DNA of 64,000 nucleotides from Roseateles noduli. GTDB lineage: Bacteria; Pseudomonadota; Gammaproteobacteria; Burkholderiales; Burkholderiaceae_C. Of this stretch, positions 52,726-61,585 are shown in pieces (the stretch's first letter is position 1; every line of letters starts with the position of its first letter). The translations under genes were made by a program, and so were the position numbers. The notes beneath the pieces are model-generated. The model searched no databases, was not told the origin of the DNA, and saw only the letters and a program-made list of their open reading frames with translations. Location of the stretch: NCBI GenBank assembly GCA_002205125.1, contig NIOE01000004.1, positions 248,001 to 312,000 of the forward strand, given 5' to 3'.

Positions 52726-54585
52726 TCAGGGCGCGGCGTTGGCCGATCCCGAGCCCGCGCCGCGGCGGCTGTCGACCCACGCGTCGACGACCTGCTCCAG
52801 CACCGTCAAGGGCACGTCGCCGGTCAGCAGCACGACGTTGTGGAACTGCTTGATCTCGAAGCGGTCGCCGAGCTGCTGGCGCGCCTTCTCGCGCAGTGCC
52901 TCGATGCGCAGGCGGCCCAGCATGTACGCGCAGGCTTGCCCCGGCCAGGTGACGTAGCGGTCGACCTCCTGCGGCGTGATGCCGTAGTCGATCGCCTGCT
53001 GCCGGGTCCACTTCATCGCATGCAGGCCGGTGTCGACGACCAGACGTCGCGCCCGGAACAGGGCGCCGTACAGCTGGCCGAGGTGGCCGACCGGATCGCC
53101 GTCATACCAGCCGTTCTCGACGGCCAACTGCTCCGAGTAGAGCGCCCAGCCTTCCACATAGGCCGAGCCCGCCATGTACGCGGCGCGGCGACGGAAGTAA
53201 GGCAGGTCCTGGGCCTCCATCTGGATCGTGAGCTGGAAGTGGTGGCCCGGGATCGCCTCGTGGTGCACCAGCGTTCGCATGTCGGCGATCTCGAAGGTCG
53301 GCCCCGCCAGCGGCGCCCAGAACACGCCCGGCTGGGAGCCGTCCGGCGCGGGCGTCGTGTAGTGCGCGGCGGCGGTGGGTTCGGTCAGCGCGGGCTCGCG
53401 GCGGACCTCGACCGGCGCCTTCGGCATCACGTCGAAGATCAGCCGGGCGCGCGCCTCGGCGTCGCGCAGGTAGGCGGTATAGCGGTCCAGCAGCTGCGCC
53501 TGCGGCGCGGCGCCCGTGGGCTGCCGGTCCGCATCCATCTTTCGGTAGCGCTGCTCGATCGTGCCGTCCGCGTAGCCGAGCTGGCGCAGCAGGCCGTCCA
53601 TCTCGCCCTCGATGCGGGCGACCTGCTTCAGGCCGATGGCGTGGATCTCGGCCGCGGTGAGCCCGGTGGTCGTGTTGGCGCGCAGGCGCGCGGCGTAGAA
53701 CCTGTCGCCGTCGGGCAGCCGCCAGACGCCGGCATCGTCGGTGGTCAGCGGCAACTGGGCGCGCATCAGCGCCAGGCCGCGTTTCCACGCGGGAACGATG
53801 GACTTCGCGACGATGGTCTCGGCCCGCGCGCGGGCGCGCTTGCGGGCGCCGTCGTCCATGTCCTTCAGACCGGCCATGCGCTCGGTCAGCGAGATCACCA
53901 GCGGATTCCCCGCCGGCGGCGCGGCCACGAACTGCTCGATCTGGACTATCGTCGTCGCGGTGATGAAGCGCGGCATCAGCACGCCCTTGGCCTGCGCGGC
54001 GCGGGCGCGGACGATGCCCTGGTCCATCTGTGCGGCCAGGCCCTCCATCCGCTTCAGGAAGCTGCGCACATCGCGCGCGCCGCGCATCGGATGTTCCTGC
54101 ACGAGGAAGGTGATCGGACCGACGTGCACGCCGGCCATGTGCTCGAAGACGTAGCGGTGATCGAGGAACTCGGCCTCGGACACGTCCTGCTGCATCACCC
54201 AGGCCATGAGCGCGGCGGAGGTGCGCTGCGTGGGCGTCAGCGCCTCGCGCGGGAAGCGGGCGAGCTCGTCCAGCGCCTGACGGTCCCGGGCGATGTCGGC
54301 CAGTTGGGCCGCTCGCGAGCGCTCGTCCCACTGACCGTCGAGCCGGTCCTGCGTGGGGCCGTTGAAGTACTGCATGCGCGTCGCATGCTCGGGCTGGCTC
54401 TTCATGCGGGCGGCGGCGGTGCGCTCGGCCCAGGCGTCGAAGTCGGCGGCGCCGTACGTGGTCTTCCCGGTCGCCGCGAGGGCATGGAGGGCGGGCGCGG
54501 CGGTCATCCATCCGGCGACGCCGGCGGCGAGCAAGGTCCGGCGCCGGACGGGCAGCGCGGGGGCGGATCGGGTCGTCTTCGTCAT
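52726..54585 (-). CDS. DUF885 family exported peptidase-like protein
   Basis: A 619-aa DUF885 protein with a Tat-like signal (RRRTLLAAGVAGWMTAAPALHALA). The metal-binding core is VHHEAIPGHHFQLTIQ (HExxxGHH type), with a downstream YVEGWALYSEQLA glutamate segment, as in this M3/M32-like metallopeptidase-related family. A periplasmic dipeptidase or hydrolase role is likely, with substrate unknown. Length is normal for the family. Convergent with the LysR gene (22 bp). Confidence 0.9.
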   Translation of the reverse strand: MTKTTRSAPALPVRRRTLLAAGVAGWMTAAPALHALAATGKTTYGAADFDAWAERTAAARMKSQPEHATRMQYFNGPTQDRLDGQWDERSRAAQLADIARDRQALDELARFPREALTPTQRTSAALMAWVMQQDVSEAEFLDHRYVFEHMAGVHVGPITFLVQEHPMRGARDVRSFLKRMEGLAAQMDQGIVRARAAQAKGVLMPRFITATTIVQIEQFVAAPPAGNPLVISLTERMAGLKDMDDGARKRARARAETIVAKSIVPAWKRGLALMRAQLPLTTDDAGVWRLPDGDRFYAARLRANTTTGLTAAEIHAIGLKQVARIEGEMDGLLRQLGYADGTIEQRYRKMDADRQPTGAAPQAQLLDRYTAYLRDAEARARLIFDVMPKAPVEVRREPALTEPTAAAHYTTPAPDGSQPGVFWAPLAGPTFEIADMRTLVHHEAIPGHHFQLTIQMEAQDLPYFRRRAAYMAGSAYVEGWALYSEQLAVENGWYDGDPVGHLGQLYGALFRARRLVVDTGLHAMKWTRQQAIDYGITPQEVDRYVTWPGQACAYMLGRLRIEALREKARQQLGDRFEIKQFHNVVLLTGDVPLTVLEQVVDAWVDSRRGAGSGSANAAP

Positions 54586-54688
54586 GTGCTCTCCCTGGTC
54601 GACGAGGCGTCGATTGGAACGGGAGGCAGGGTACCCGGCTATTCGTCACTCCCGGGCGAGCGGGAAAGTCCGGATGGGCGGGATGGCG

Positions 54689-55138
54689 TCACTCGCCGCT
54701 GAACTCGTAGTCCGCGAACTCGGCGTGGCTCCACTTGATCAGGACCTTGAGCTTGGCCGCGGCACCGGCGGGCAACGCCGACCGGTCGAACTGGCAGAAC
54801 ACGCTGACGTTGCCGTCCTCGCCGAACAGGCTGAGCTTGCTGCCGGTGCCGCAGGCAAACGGCTGGCCGTCGATTTCCGGCGCGATGCTGGCGGAGGTGT
54901 CGTCATGCCCGCCGGTGAACATCGCGCGGAAGCTGAAGCGCTGGGGCGCGGCGCCGGCGGGGAGGGTGCAGGTGATCTCGCGCCAATCCATCATGCGGTC
55001 GGTCTCGACGCAGGCGGCGGCCTTGAGCGAGGTGCCGGGTGTTGCGGCGGCTGGCGTCTGGGCCTGCGCGGAGGCGCTGAAGTTCGCGGAAAGACCGCAG
55101 AGGGCGCAGATGGCGAGCAGCAGGGCGATCGTTCGCAT
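54689..55138 (-). CDS. Exported hypothetical protein
   Basis: A 149-aa exported protein with a signal peptide (about residues 1-25, ending SASAQA) and an Ala/Thr-rich linker. The beta-rich mature domain has four cysteines (AACVET, ITCTL, FACGTG, VFCQF), probably two disulfides. No family recognised. Transcribed away from the first structured RNA copy. Confidence 0.7.
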   Translation of the reverse strand: MRTIALLLAICALCGLSANFSASAQAQTPAAATPGTSLKAAACVETDRMMDWREITCTLPAGAAPQRFSFRAMFTGGHDDTSASIAPEIDGQPFACGTGSKLSLFGEDGNVSVFCQFDRSALPAGAAAKLKVLIKWSHAEFADYEFSGE

Positions 55139-55259
55139 GTCGAGCCTCGATGCATGAAAGCGGGCTATCTTCGCGAGGCAGTGTGACGAGGCGACACGTG
55201 CCGCCTTTGATCGTTGTCATCCGGAAATCTTGCAGCGGGGGATCGACGTCGATAGACTG

Positions 55260-55403
55260 CGAAGCTCAAGATCTACATTGAGCGCGGGGTGAGAAAGGTA
55301 GTGCCGCCCGAGTCATCGGGTCCCAGCCTGGAATGGGAGTTCGCGGTTTCCGCGATAGAGAACCTCGCAATGCGACGGCCCCTTCGGGGGCCGTCTGTCT
55401 TTT
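55260..55403 (+). ncRNA. Structured small RNA with intrinsic terminator, copy A
   Basis: About 140 bp, nearly identical to 56295-56435. Predicted hairpins: CCCGA-GTCA-TCGGG (55307-55320), TCCCA...TGGGA (55321-55338), CGCGG-TTT-CCGCG (55342-55354) and the terminator. Stem bases are the same in both copies, while differences fall in loops and junctions, which supports an RNA role. No open frame of note. The upstream sequence CGAAGCTCAAGATCTACA is also shared and may be the promoter. The C4 antisense RNA family of phages is a conceivable relative; I could not test this. Confidence 0.75.
55374..55403 (+). terminator. Rho-independent terminator of RNA copy A
   Basis: GACGGCCCC-TTCG-GGGGCCGTC, a perfect 9-bp stem with a UUCG tetraloop, followed by a T-rich tail (TGTCTTTT). 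Confidence 0.9.
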
Positions 55404-55418
55404 GGTCTCAAGCACTCT

Positions 55419-56060
55419 TCAGGCCTTGAGCTTCTTTCCAGCGTTCGTTGCCTTCAGGATCGTGAAGAACGAGACCTTGCGCCGCTCCTGCGGCCGACGG
55501 CGAATGGCCTCCTTCATGTAGGCCGACTGCACTTGGAGCAGGAGACGGCGCTTCCGCTTGAGGTCGCGAAGGACCTGAAAGAACACAACGTATTGCCGCC
55601 GATGTCCGTCCTCGTTGTCGATCCCTTCTGAGGTCGTGAAGTTCAACGGCTCTTCGCCTGCGACCCGGATGGTCTGACTTCGTAGCTTTCGTACCAATGC
55701 AGGAAGATGGCGTTGCGAGAGCCCGAGGCGCTCTTCGCAGAGCACGCGCACTTCACGGCCATCGTCGAAGAGTTCGTCCAGAGGAATGTCGTGCCGCGCG
55801 CGACCGTCGCGCACCAGCGATCGTGTGAAGCAGTGAGACGAGAAGACCACGACAACGATGACCTCGAAGCCGAGCCCCGGATCGACCCGAAATGCGAAGG
55901 GGTCGAGGTGCGACAGGTCCCAAGCTTTTCCACCTCGAACGATGTTCCTGAACCGGTGGTGAGCACGAACGGCATCCAGGTGATCGGCAATCGGTACCTC
56001 GATGACGGAGGAATCTTCTCGAACAGGGCGGGGCTCGCCCTCCAGCGTTGAACTGCACAT
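55419..56060 (-). CDS. Hypothetical protein between duplicated RNA genes
   Basis: A 213-aa soluble protein with good protein character. The centre is WDLSHLDPFAFRVDPGLGFEVIVVVVFSSHCFTRSL, then a catalytic-looking DDGREVRVLCEERLGLS. The C-terminus is Lys/Arg-rich (SAYMKEAIRRRPQERRKVSFF, ending NAGKKLKA) and could bind nucleic acid. ATG 56060 lacks a good ribosome site. GC is below the backbone. The gene runs opposite to the two flanking RNA copies; its stop is 15 bp from the terminator of copy A. No family I can name. Confidence 0.7.
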   Translation of the reverse strand: MCSSTLEGEPRPVREDSSVIEVPIADHLDAVRAHHRFRNIVRGGKAWDLSHLDPFAFRVDPGLGFEVIVVVVFSSHCFTRSLVRDGRARHDIPLDELFDDGREVRVLCEERLGLSQRHLPALVRKLRSQTIRVAGEEPLNFTTSEGIDNEDGHRRQYVVFFQVLRDLKRKRRLLLQVQSAYMKEAIRRRPQERRKVSFFTILKATNAGKKLKA

Positions 56061-56294
56061 GACTTGGCGGCCCTGGTGATGACGGGCCGGTCATGTTTCC
56101 GATGAAGGACTCCTGCGATGTTGCGCGTGATCAAGGGTTCTGCAGGTCAAGCAGAACGTGCTGCGTTCGTCGCGAGTTCGCGACCTTCAATGTGTGAATC
56201 GATCGCCGCAGGTGACTGAAGAATGTGGGCGCGAGACTGACAAGAGCAGTGCCTATGAAAGTCATTGCGGCTGAGCGCGCACGACTCTAAAGTT

Positions 56295-56435
56295 CGAAGC
56301 TCAAGATCTACAGTAAGGTGGGGTGAAAAAGGTAGCGCCGCCCGAGTCATCGGGTCCCAGCTGGAATGGGAGTTCGCGGTTCCCGCGATAGAGAACCCCG
56401 CATCGCGGCGGCCCCTTCGGGGGCCGTCTGTCTTT
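56295..56435 (+). ncRNA. Structured small RNA with intrinsic terminator, copy B
   Basis: Second copy, roughly 90% identical by eye to 55260-55403, with the same three hairpins and the same upstream CGAAGCTCAAGATCTACA. In the terminator stem an A-U pair of copy A is replaced by G-U, and the pairing is kept. It ends just before the convergent HI0933-type gene. Confidence 0.75.
56407..56435 (+). terminator. Rho-independent terminator of RNA copy B
   Basis: A 9-bp stem GGCGGCCCC... with UUCG loop closing on GGGGCCGTC, one G-U pair, then TGTCTTT. Confidence 0.85.
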
Positions 56436-56461
56436 GTGGCTACCGGCGTCGAATCAGGCGC

Positions 56462-57646
56462 TCACACGAACTGCGCCGCTGCGTTCGCTGATGCCCACGC
56501 CCACTGGAAGTTGAAACCGCCCAGATGGCCGGTGACGTCGAGCACCTCGCCGATGAAGTACAGGCCCGGTGACTTCAACGACTCCATCGTCTTGGACGAC
56601 ACCTCCTTGGTGTCGACGCCGCCCAGCGTGACCTCCGCCGTGCGGTAGCCCTCGGTGCCCGCGGGCACGACCTGCCACGCGGACAGGCGCTCGGCGATCT
56701 GCTCCAGCTCCGCATGCGTGTACTGCTTGACCGGCTTGGACACGAACCACTGCTCGCCGATCAGCGTCGCCATCTTCTTCGTGAACAGCTCCGCCAGCAG
56801 CGTCTTGAGTTCCGCATTGGGCCGGTCGTTGCGCTGCTGCGCGAGCCAGCCCGGCACGTCGAGGTCGGGCAGCAGGTTGATCTCCACCGCCTGGCCGGGC
56901 AGCCAGTACGACGAGATCTGCAGGATCGCCGGGCCGCTCAGGCCGCGGTGCGTGAACAGGATGTTCTCGCGGAAGCTCTTGCCGTTGCAGCTGACCAGGC
57001 AGTCGACCGAGGTCCCGCTGAGCTCGTTGCACAGGTCCTTGAGCTGGTCCGTGATCGTGAACGGCACCAGCCCGGCGCGCGTGGGCAGCAGCGTGTGGCC
57101 GAACTGCTTCGCGACCTGGTAGCCGAAGCCGGTCGCGCCCATCGTCGGGATCGACAGTCCGCCGGTGGCGATCACCAGCGACTGGCAGCGCATCGGTCCG
57201 GCGGTGGTCGCGAGCGCGTAGCCCGTCTCCGTCTTCTCGATCGTCTCGACGGTGGTGTCCAGCATCGGCGTCACGCCGACCTCGGCGCATTCGGCGAGCA
57301 GCATGCGCAGGATGTCGATGGACTTGTTGTCGCAGAACAGCTGTCCGAGCTTCTTCTCGTGGTGCAGGATCTGATGCTTGTTGACCAGTGCGATGAAGTC
57401 CCACTGCGTGTAGCGCGCCAGCGCTGACTTGCAGAAGTGCTTGTTCTGCGAGAGGAAGTTGGCCGGCTCGGTGTACAGGTTGGTGAAGTTGCAGTTGCCG
57501 CCGCCGGACATGAGGATCTTCTTGCCGGCCTTGTTGGCGTGGTCCACGAGCAGCACGCGGCGGCCGCGCTGGCCCGCGAGCGCGGCGCACATCAGCCCCG
57601 CGGCGCCCGCGCCAATGATCACGACATCGGTGTCCTGCACGTCCAC
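56462..57646 (-). CDS. HI0933-type FAD/NAD(P)-binding flavoprotein (YhiN-like)
   Basis: A 394-aa flavoprotein of the HI0933/YhiN (BaiN/RdsA) family. N-terminal FAD motif VVIIGAGAAGLMCAALAGQRG, then KILMSGGGNCNFTN, the family hallmark. Mid-protein ATGGLSIPTMGATGFGY and the C-terminal FIGEVLDVTGHLGGFNFQWAW are also present. Members are poorly characterised oxidoreductases. The start appears to be GTG 57646, preceded by GGGAAG. Convergent with RNA copy B. Confidence 0.9.
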   Translation of the reverse strand: MDVQDTDVVIIGAGAAGLMCAALAGQRGRRVLLVDHANKAGKKILMSGGGNCNFTNLYTEPANFLSQNKHFCKSALARYTQWDFIALVNKHQILHHEKKLGQLFCDNKSIDILRMLLAECAEVGVTPMLDTTVETIEKTETGYALATTAGPMRCQSLVIATGGLSIPTMGATGFGYQVAKQFGHTLLPTRAGLVPFTITDQLKDLCNELSGTSVDCLVSCNGKSFRENILFTHRGLSGPAILQISSYWLPGQAVEINLLPDLDVPGWLAQQRNDRPNAELKTLLAELFTKKMATLIGEQWFVSKPVKQYTHAELEQIAERLSAWQVVPAGTEGYRTAEVTLGGVDTKEVSSKTMESLKSPGLYFIGEVLDVTGHLGGFNFQWAWASANAAAQFV

Positions 57647-57944
57647 AACTGCTTCCCTTCGACCCTTGAAAACCCGCTTGCTGAAACCCGCTTGAACTCG
57701 CTCGGAGCCCGCTCGGAGCCCGCTCCGCGCCGCGCGGCACGCTGCGGTCGACGGGCGCGGGACTTTAACGCATGCGCCTGTGCCGGGTCTTGCCGGCCCC
57801 CGCCTCGGCGGCTAGACTCGCGACCTCCTTTCTGACTGCTGCTGCAGAAAAGGTCCTCAGCCGCGGCTTCGCGCCGGCGGTAGTCCCTTTTCGCCTGGGC
57901 TATCCAGGCCTCGGGCGCCTTCCGGCCCCGGAGCGCACAGCATC

Positions 57945-59339
57945 ATGTCCCACTCCCTTCGACTCCAGCGCGCGTTTGCGCGCTCGCACATCGACCTGCG
58001 CGTCGAGGACGGCGTCTACACCGTCCGCAACGACAGCGCCCAAGCCACCATCCTGCTGCCGGCCTCGTTGCCGCTGGAGGAAAAAGCCGTCAAGCAGCTG
58101 CTCGCCTTCGCCTCGGTGAAGACGCCAGGTGGTGACGCCGCCGTCTGCTCGGCGTGCGCCACGCCCGACTTCCATCCGGGATCGATCGCGCCGGTCGGCG
58201 CCGTGGTCGCGACGCCGATGGACGTCGTCATCCCGGCCGCCATCGGCACCGACATCAACTGCGGCATGCGGCTGGTGACGACCGGCCTCTCGCTCTCGCA
58301 GGCGGCGCCGCACCAGTCCGCGCTGATCGCGCGCTTGAAGGCGGTGCTGCTCGAGAACGCCCGCAACGTCCCGACGCCGACGCAGGCCTTCAAGGCGCTG
58401 TTCGACGACGGGCCGCTGGCCTTCCTCGACCGCCTCGCGCCGGAAGGCCTGTGGGCCGGCGTCGACCGCGACCGGCTCGCTGCGGAGGTCGAGCGTTGCG
58501 TCGGGCTGGACCGGCTCGGCGGGCACTCGCGCCACGCGCCGCATGCGTTCGTCGACGGACGCGATCGCTTCCGCGATCCCTGCCTCGGCACGCCGGGCGG
58601 CGGCAACCACTTCGTGGAACTCCAGGTCGTCGATCGCATCCTCGACCGGCACGCCGCCTATGAGCACGGGCTGCGCGCGGGCGACGTCGTCGTCATGATC
58701 CACAGCGGCTCGCGCGACATGGGCTTCCATGTCGGCGCCCGCTGGATGGACCGCGCCCGCGACGCGTGGCCCGCCGGTGTGCGTCATCCGGAGAGCAAGC
58801 TCTACGCGCTCGAAGGTCCGCTGGCCGGCGAGTACCTCGAAGCCATGGGCGTCGCCGCCCGCTACGCGTGGGCCAACCGCGTCGTGCTGGCGGAGATGGT
58901 GCGGCGGGAACTGGCGGACCTGTTCGGTGCGGACCAATCGCGGCTAGTCGTGGACGTGCCGCACAACGTCGTGCTCACCGAGCACGGGCTCAACATCCAT
59001 CGCAAGGGATCGACGCCGGCGCACGAGGGGCAGCTCGCGTTGATCCCGGGCTCGATGGGCGATGGCTCGTACGTGGCGCGCGGGCTGGGCCATCCGGACT
59101 GGCTCTGGTCCTGCAGCCACGGTGCGGGTCGGCGGATGCGACGCCAGGAGACGCGGCGACTGCAGACCGTCGACCGCGGCGATGCGGACTGGCAATGCGT
59201 GACCCTGCGCGAGGAGCGCCGCATCGAGGAAGCGCCCGAGGCCTACAAGCCGATCGGGCCCGTCATCGAGGCGCAGACGAGCGCGGGGCTCATCGAAGGC
59301 GTCGCGAAGTTGCGGCCGTGGGTGACGTTCAAGGCGTGA
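57945..59339 (+). CDS. rtcB: RtcB family RNA-splicing ligase
   Basis: A 464-aa RtcB-type RNA ligase, which joins 2',3'-cyclic phosphate or 3'-phosphate ends to 5'-OH ends using GTP and manganese. Metal ligand Cys106 is in GTDINCGMRL. The block PGGGNHFVELQ, the HSGSRDMG histidine, and the guanylylated His392 in CSHGAGRRMRR are all present. Length and order are normal. There is no rtcA or rtcR gene beside it, so sigma-54 control as in E. coli is not evident. It may repair RNA after toxin or stress damage. Confidence 0.9.
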   Translation: MSHSLRLQRAFARSHIDLRVEDGVYTVRNDSAQATILLPASLPLEEKAVKQLLAFASVKTPGGDAAVCSACATPDFHPGSIAPVGAVVATPMDVVIPAAIGTDINCGMRLVTTGLSLSQAAPHQSALIARLKAVLLENARNVPTPTQAFKALFDDGPLAFLDRLAPEGLWAGVDRDRLAAEVERCVGLDRLGGHSRHAPHAFVDGRDRFRDPCLGTPGGGNHFVELQVVDRILDRHAAYEHGLRAGDVVVMIHSGSRDMGFHVGARWMDRARDAWPAGVRHPESKLYALEGPLAGEYLEAMGVAARYAWANRVVLAEMVRRELADLFGADQSRLVVDVPHNVVLTEHGLNIHRKGSTPAHEGQLALIPGSMGDGSYVARGLGHPDWLWSCSHGAGRRMRRQETRRLQTVDRGDADWQCVTLREERRIEEAPEAYKPIGPVIEAQTSAGLIEGVAKLRPWVTFKA

Positions 59340-59352
59340 GCGAATCCGGCCT

Positions 59353-59751
59353 TCATGCGCGCCATTCGCGGCGCGCTCGCGAGCGTGCCTTCAGCCGTCT
59401 GCGTATGGCGTCGCACAACGCCTTCACGAGGTAGAAGGCCGCCACGAACGGCAGCACCCCGCCAAAACCTCCGAAGGCCAAGAAGAACGTCGCGCCGCCG
59501 ATGTCCTGGACAGCGACGGCAGCAGCCAATGCGCCGATCGCCAGATATGCCACGAACCACAGCGGCCATGGCACGCGTGAGATGCGGCGCACCAGAGCCG
59601 CCAAGCACCCGCACAGCATGCCGGCGACCGTCCCGGCGGCCACGACGAACGTCAGCAGCTGGTCCTCGCCATGCGCGTGAGCCGCGATCGGATGCGCAGC
59701 AATCAGCATCACCAGGGTCAGGTGCGGACGTGAGAGCGCTGAGGAATTCAT
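59353..59751 (-). CDS. Membrane protein of unknown function
   Basis: A 132-aa inner-membrane protein with a signal-like first segment and three further hydrophobic stretches (FVVAAGTVAGMLCGCLAALV, LWFVAYLAIGALAAAVAV, a Phe/Gly-rich FFLAFGGFGGVLPF). The basic C-terminus RRRLKARSRARREWRA suggests the inside. ATG 59751 overlaps the preceding stop by 4 bp. No family recognised. Confidence 0.65.
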   Translation of the reverse strand: MNSSALSRPHLTLVMLIAAHPIAAHAHGEDQLLTFVVAAGTVAGMLCGCLAALVRRISRVPWPLWFVAYLAIGALAAAVAVQDIGGATFFLAFGGFGGVLPFVAAFYLVKALCDAIRRRLKARSRARREWRA

Positions 59752-60188
59752 CGCGTACGCGCCATCATTTCGACAGCGACATCCTGGCACCGAATCGCCC
59801 ATTCAATGCCCGACACGAAGAGCATGCGGAACTCGACGCCGACATCGAGGGCCTCCATCTCGACGTAGCCGAGATCTTCCAGCGCTTCGATGGAGACGCC
59901 TCCAGGCACAGTACCGCCCGCAGTCACATCGATGAATGTCATCGCGTAGCGCATCGGATGCTGCAACGGTTGATCCCAACCATCCAGCACGAGCGAGAGC
60001 CTTTGTTCTTCGACGTCCGTGTCGATCGCCACGACGCGAGCGTCATGCAGCGTGTAGTCGTCCCACAAGCGCAGCAGGTCGACAGGAAGCCGATGCCGGA
60101 CGGACGCGAGGTAGCTCTCGAACTGGCGGAAGACAGCGAGGTCGGGATCGCCGGCGGCGTCCCGCCACGCTGGGGTGAAGAACTTCAT
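59748..60188 (-). CDS. Hypothetical protein
   Basis: A 146-aa acidic soluble protein starting MKFFTPAWRDAAGDPD, with ARVVAIDTDVEEQRLSLVLDGWD and a C-terminal strand-rich half. The opening resembles DUF4085-like proteins, but the match is weak. First gene of a two-gene unit with the membrane protein (ATGA overlap). Confidence 0.65.
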   Translation of the reverse strand: MKFFTPAWRDAAGDPDLAVFRQFESYLASVRHRLPVDLLRLWDDYTLHDARVVAIDTDVEEQRLSLVLDGWDQPLQHPMRYAMTFIDVTAGGTVPGGVSIEALEDLGYVEMEALDVGVEFRMLFVSGIEWAIRCQDVAVEMMARTR

Positions 60189-60263
60189 CGGTCGAAGGAC
60201 AGTAGGAAAGTGGACGCAACATCCTACGGCCCTTCGCCAGATCGACGCCGATGGGGCAGGTCC

Positions 60264-61430
60264 TCAGAACGCGTGCCGGATCCCCATGCCCAGCCCGGTC
60301 TGCGAACCGCCCGCCACCGGCGTGCTGCCCGCCGCCGCGGCCGCGTTGCTGACCCCGAGCGCGAGCGTGCCGTCGTTGTCGATGCGGCCTGCGGTCGCGT
60401 AGACCGACGTGCGCTTGGACAGGAAGTAGGTGCCGCGCACGGCCCATAGAGTCGCCTCGTTGGCGCTGTTCTTGTAGTCGAGCTTGAACAGCTGCGCGTC
60501 GAATCCCCAGCTCGGGGTCAGTGACCAGGTCGCGCCGGCGTACCAGAGGTTGCTCTTGGGTGTGAGGACACTGGCGTCGTTGCGGCGCGCGATCAGCCCT
60601 GCCGCGAGCTTCCAGTCGCCGGTCTTGAACCAGCCCGCCACCGTGCTGCGACGGTCCTTCATCGCGCTGCTGGTCAGGCCCGCGAAGGCGCCGGCGCCGC
60701 CGCGGATCTCGTCCACCGCGGCTGAGAGGCCCCACACCGGCGTGTCGTACTTGACCATCGCCGACCACTGCCGGCAGGCGTTCTTGTCGACCGCGTTCTC
60801 GCCGGCGCAGTTGGTGCCCGAGGGACTCGGCCCCGCGTTGACCGCGTCGCGGCCGGGGCTCCAGGTCGCGCCGACGGTGAACCCGTTGAACTGGCCGCGG
60901 TACGCGATGGCGTTGTCCACACGCGCATTCGGCAGGTAGCTGTCCAGCGAGCCCGACCCGAACATCGCCGGGCCGAGGATGTCCGCGTCGGTCTGCGACC
61001 AGAACAGCATCGAGTACTGCCGCCCGAGACTGATCGTGCCCCAGCCGCCCTGCAGGCCGACGTAGGCCTGGCGGCCCCACGCGCGGCCGCCCTGGTTGAG
61101 CGTGCCGCTGTCGGCGCCTATGCCCATCTCCAGCGTGAACACCGCCTTGAGCCCGCCGCCCAGATCCTCCGTGCCGCGGAATCCCAGCCGCGACGGCGCG
61201 TAGCCGCCGCTCAGGCCCGGCATGCGGGTCAGGCTCGCGCCGGCCGCACCGACGTTGTTCAGGTACTCGACCGGCACGTCGAGCAGTCCGTAGATCTGCA
61301 CGTTGCCCGCGGTCTGCGCCTGCGCGCTTGCGCAGGGGGCGCCTGCCGTCAACACGGCCGCTGCCGTGGCCAACGCCGTCCTCGCCGTCCTCGCCGTCCT
61401 CGCCGCATGGGCGATCGTTCTTGTCGTCAT
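60264..61430 (-). CDS. General porin (Gram-negative porin, OmpC/Porin_4 type)
   Basis: A 388-aa outer-membrane porin of the betaproteobacterial trimeric type. Signal peptide (about residues 1-38) with a short ARTARTARTA repeat encoded by 9-bp DNA repeats. The mature protein starts near NVQIYGLLDVPVEYLNN and carries SRLGFRGTEDLGGGLKAVFTLEMG and RQAYVGLQGGWGTISLGRQYSML. The terminal Phe (GMGIRHAF) is the BAM signal. ATG 61430 has GGAG upstream. Divergent from a LysR gene. Confidence 0.93.
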   Translation of the reverse strand: MTTRTIAHAARTARTARTALATAAAVLTAGAPCASAQAQTAGNVQIYGLLDVPVEYLNNVGAAGASLTRMPGLSGGYAPSRLGFRGTEDLGGGLKAVFTLEMGIGADSGTLNQGGRAWGRQAYVGLQGGWGTISLGRQYSMLFWSQTDADILGPAMFGSGSLDSYLPNARVDNAIAYRGQFNGFTVGATWSPGRDAVNAGPSPSGTNCAGENAVDKNACRQWSAMVKYDTPVWGLSAAVDEIRGGAGAFAGLTSSAMKDRRSTVAGWFKTGDWKLAAGLIARRNDASVLTPKSNLWYAGATWSLTPSWGFDAQLFKLDYKNSANEATLWAVRGTYFLSKRTSVYATAGRIDNDGTLALGVSNAAAAAGSTPVAGGSQTGLGMGIRHAF

Positions 61431-61546
61431 CGCTGGTCTCCTCGTTGCTCTTGTCGATCCGGTCGCGCCCGGCACCCGGAGCGACGCGAAACCGGCGCGA
61501 CTCTAGGCAGCGGGTCGCGCCCCGGATAGATGGCGCGAACGAGGAG

Positions 61547-61567
61547 GCGATAACCGTCCGTTATCGC
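61547..61567. promoter_or_regulatory. Candidate LysR operator between porin and LysR genes
   Basis: GCGATAAC-CGTCC-GTTATCGC is a perfect 8-bp inverted repeat with a 5-bp centre, 18 bp ahead of the LysR start and about 117 bp ahead of the porin start. It is a good candidate for autoregulation by the LysR protein. Confidence 0.55.
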
Positions 61568-61585
61568 TGGCTATCATCCGCCCGC

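Noticed and set aside
55260-55403. Assignment of the small RNA to the phage C4 antisense RNA family
   Set aside because: Only a general resemblance of multiple small hairpins plus a terminator; cannot be confirmed without a covariance model.
55260-56435. The duplicated blocks as target-site or insertion-sequence ends
   Set aside because: They are direct, not inverted. They contain conserved hairpins and full terminators, and no transposase lies between them.
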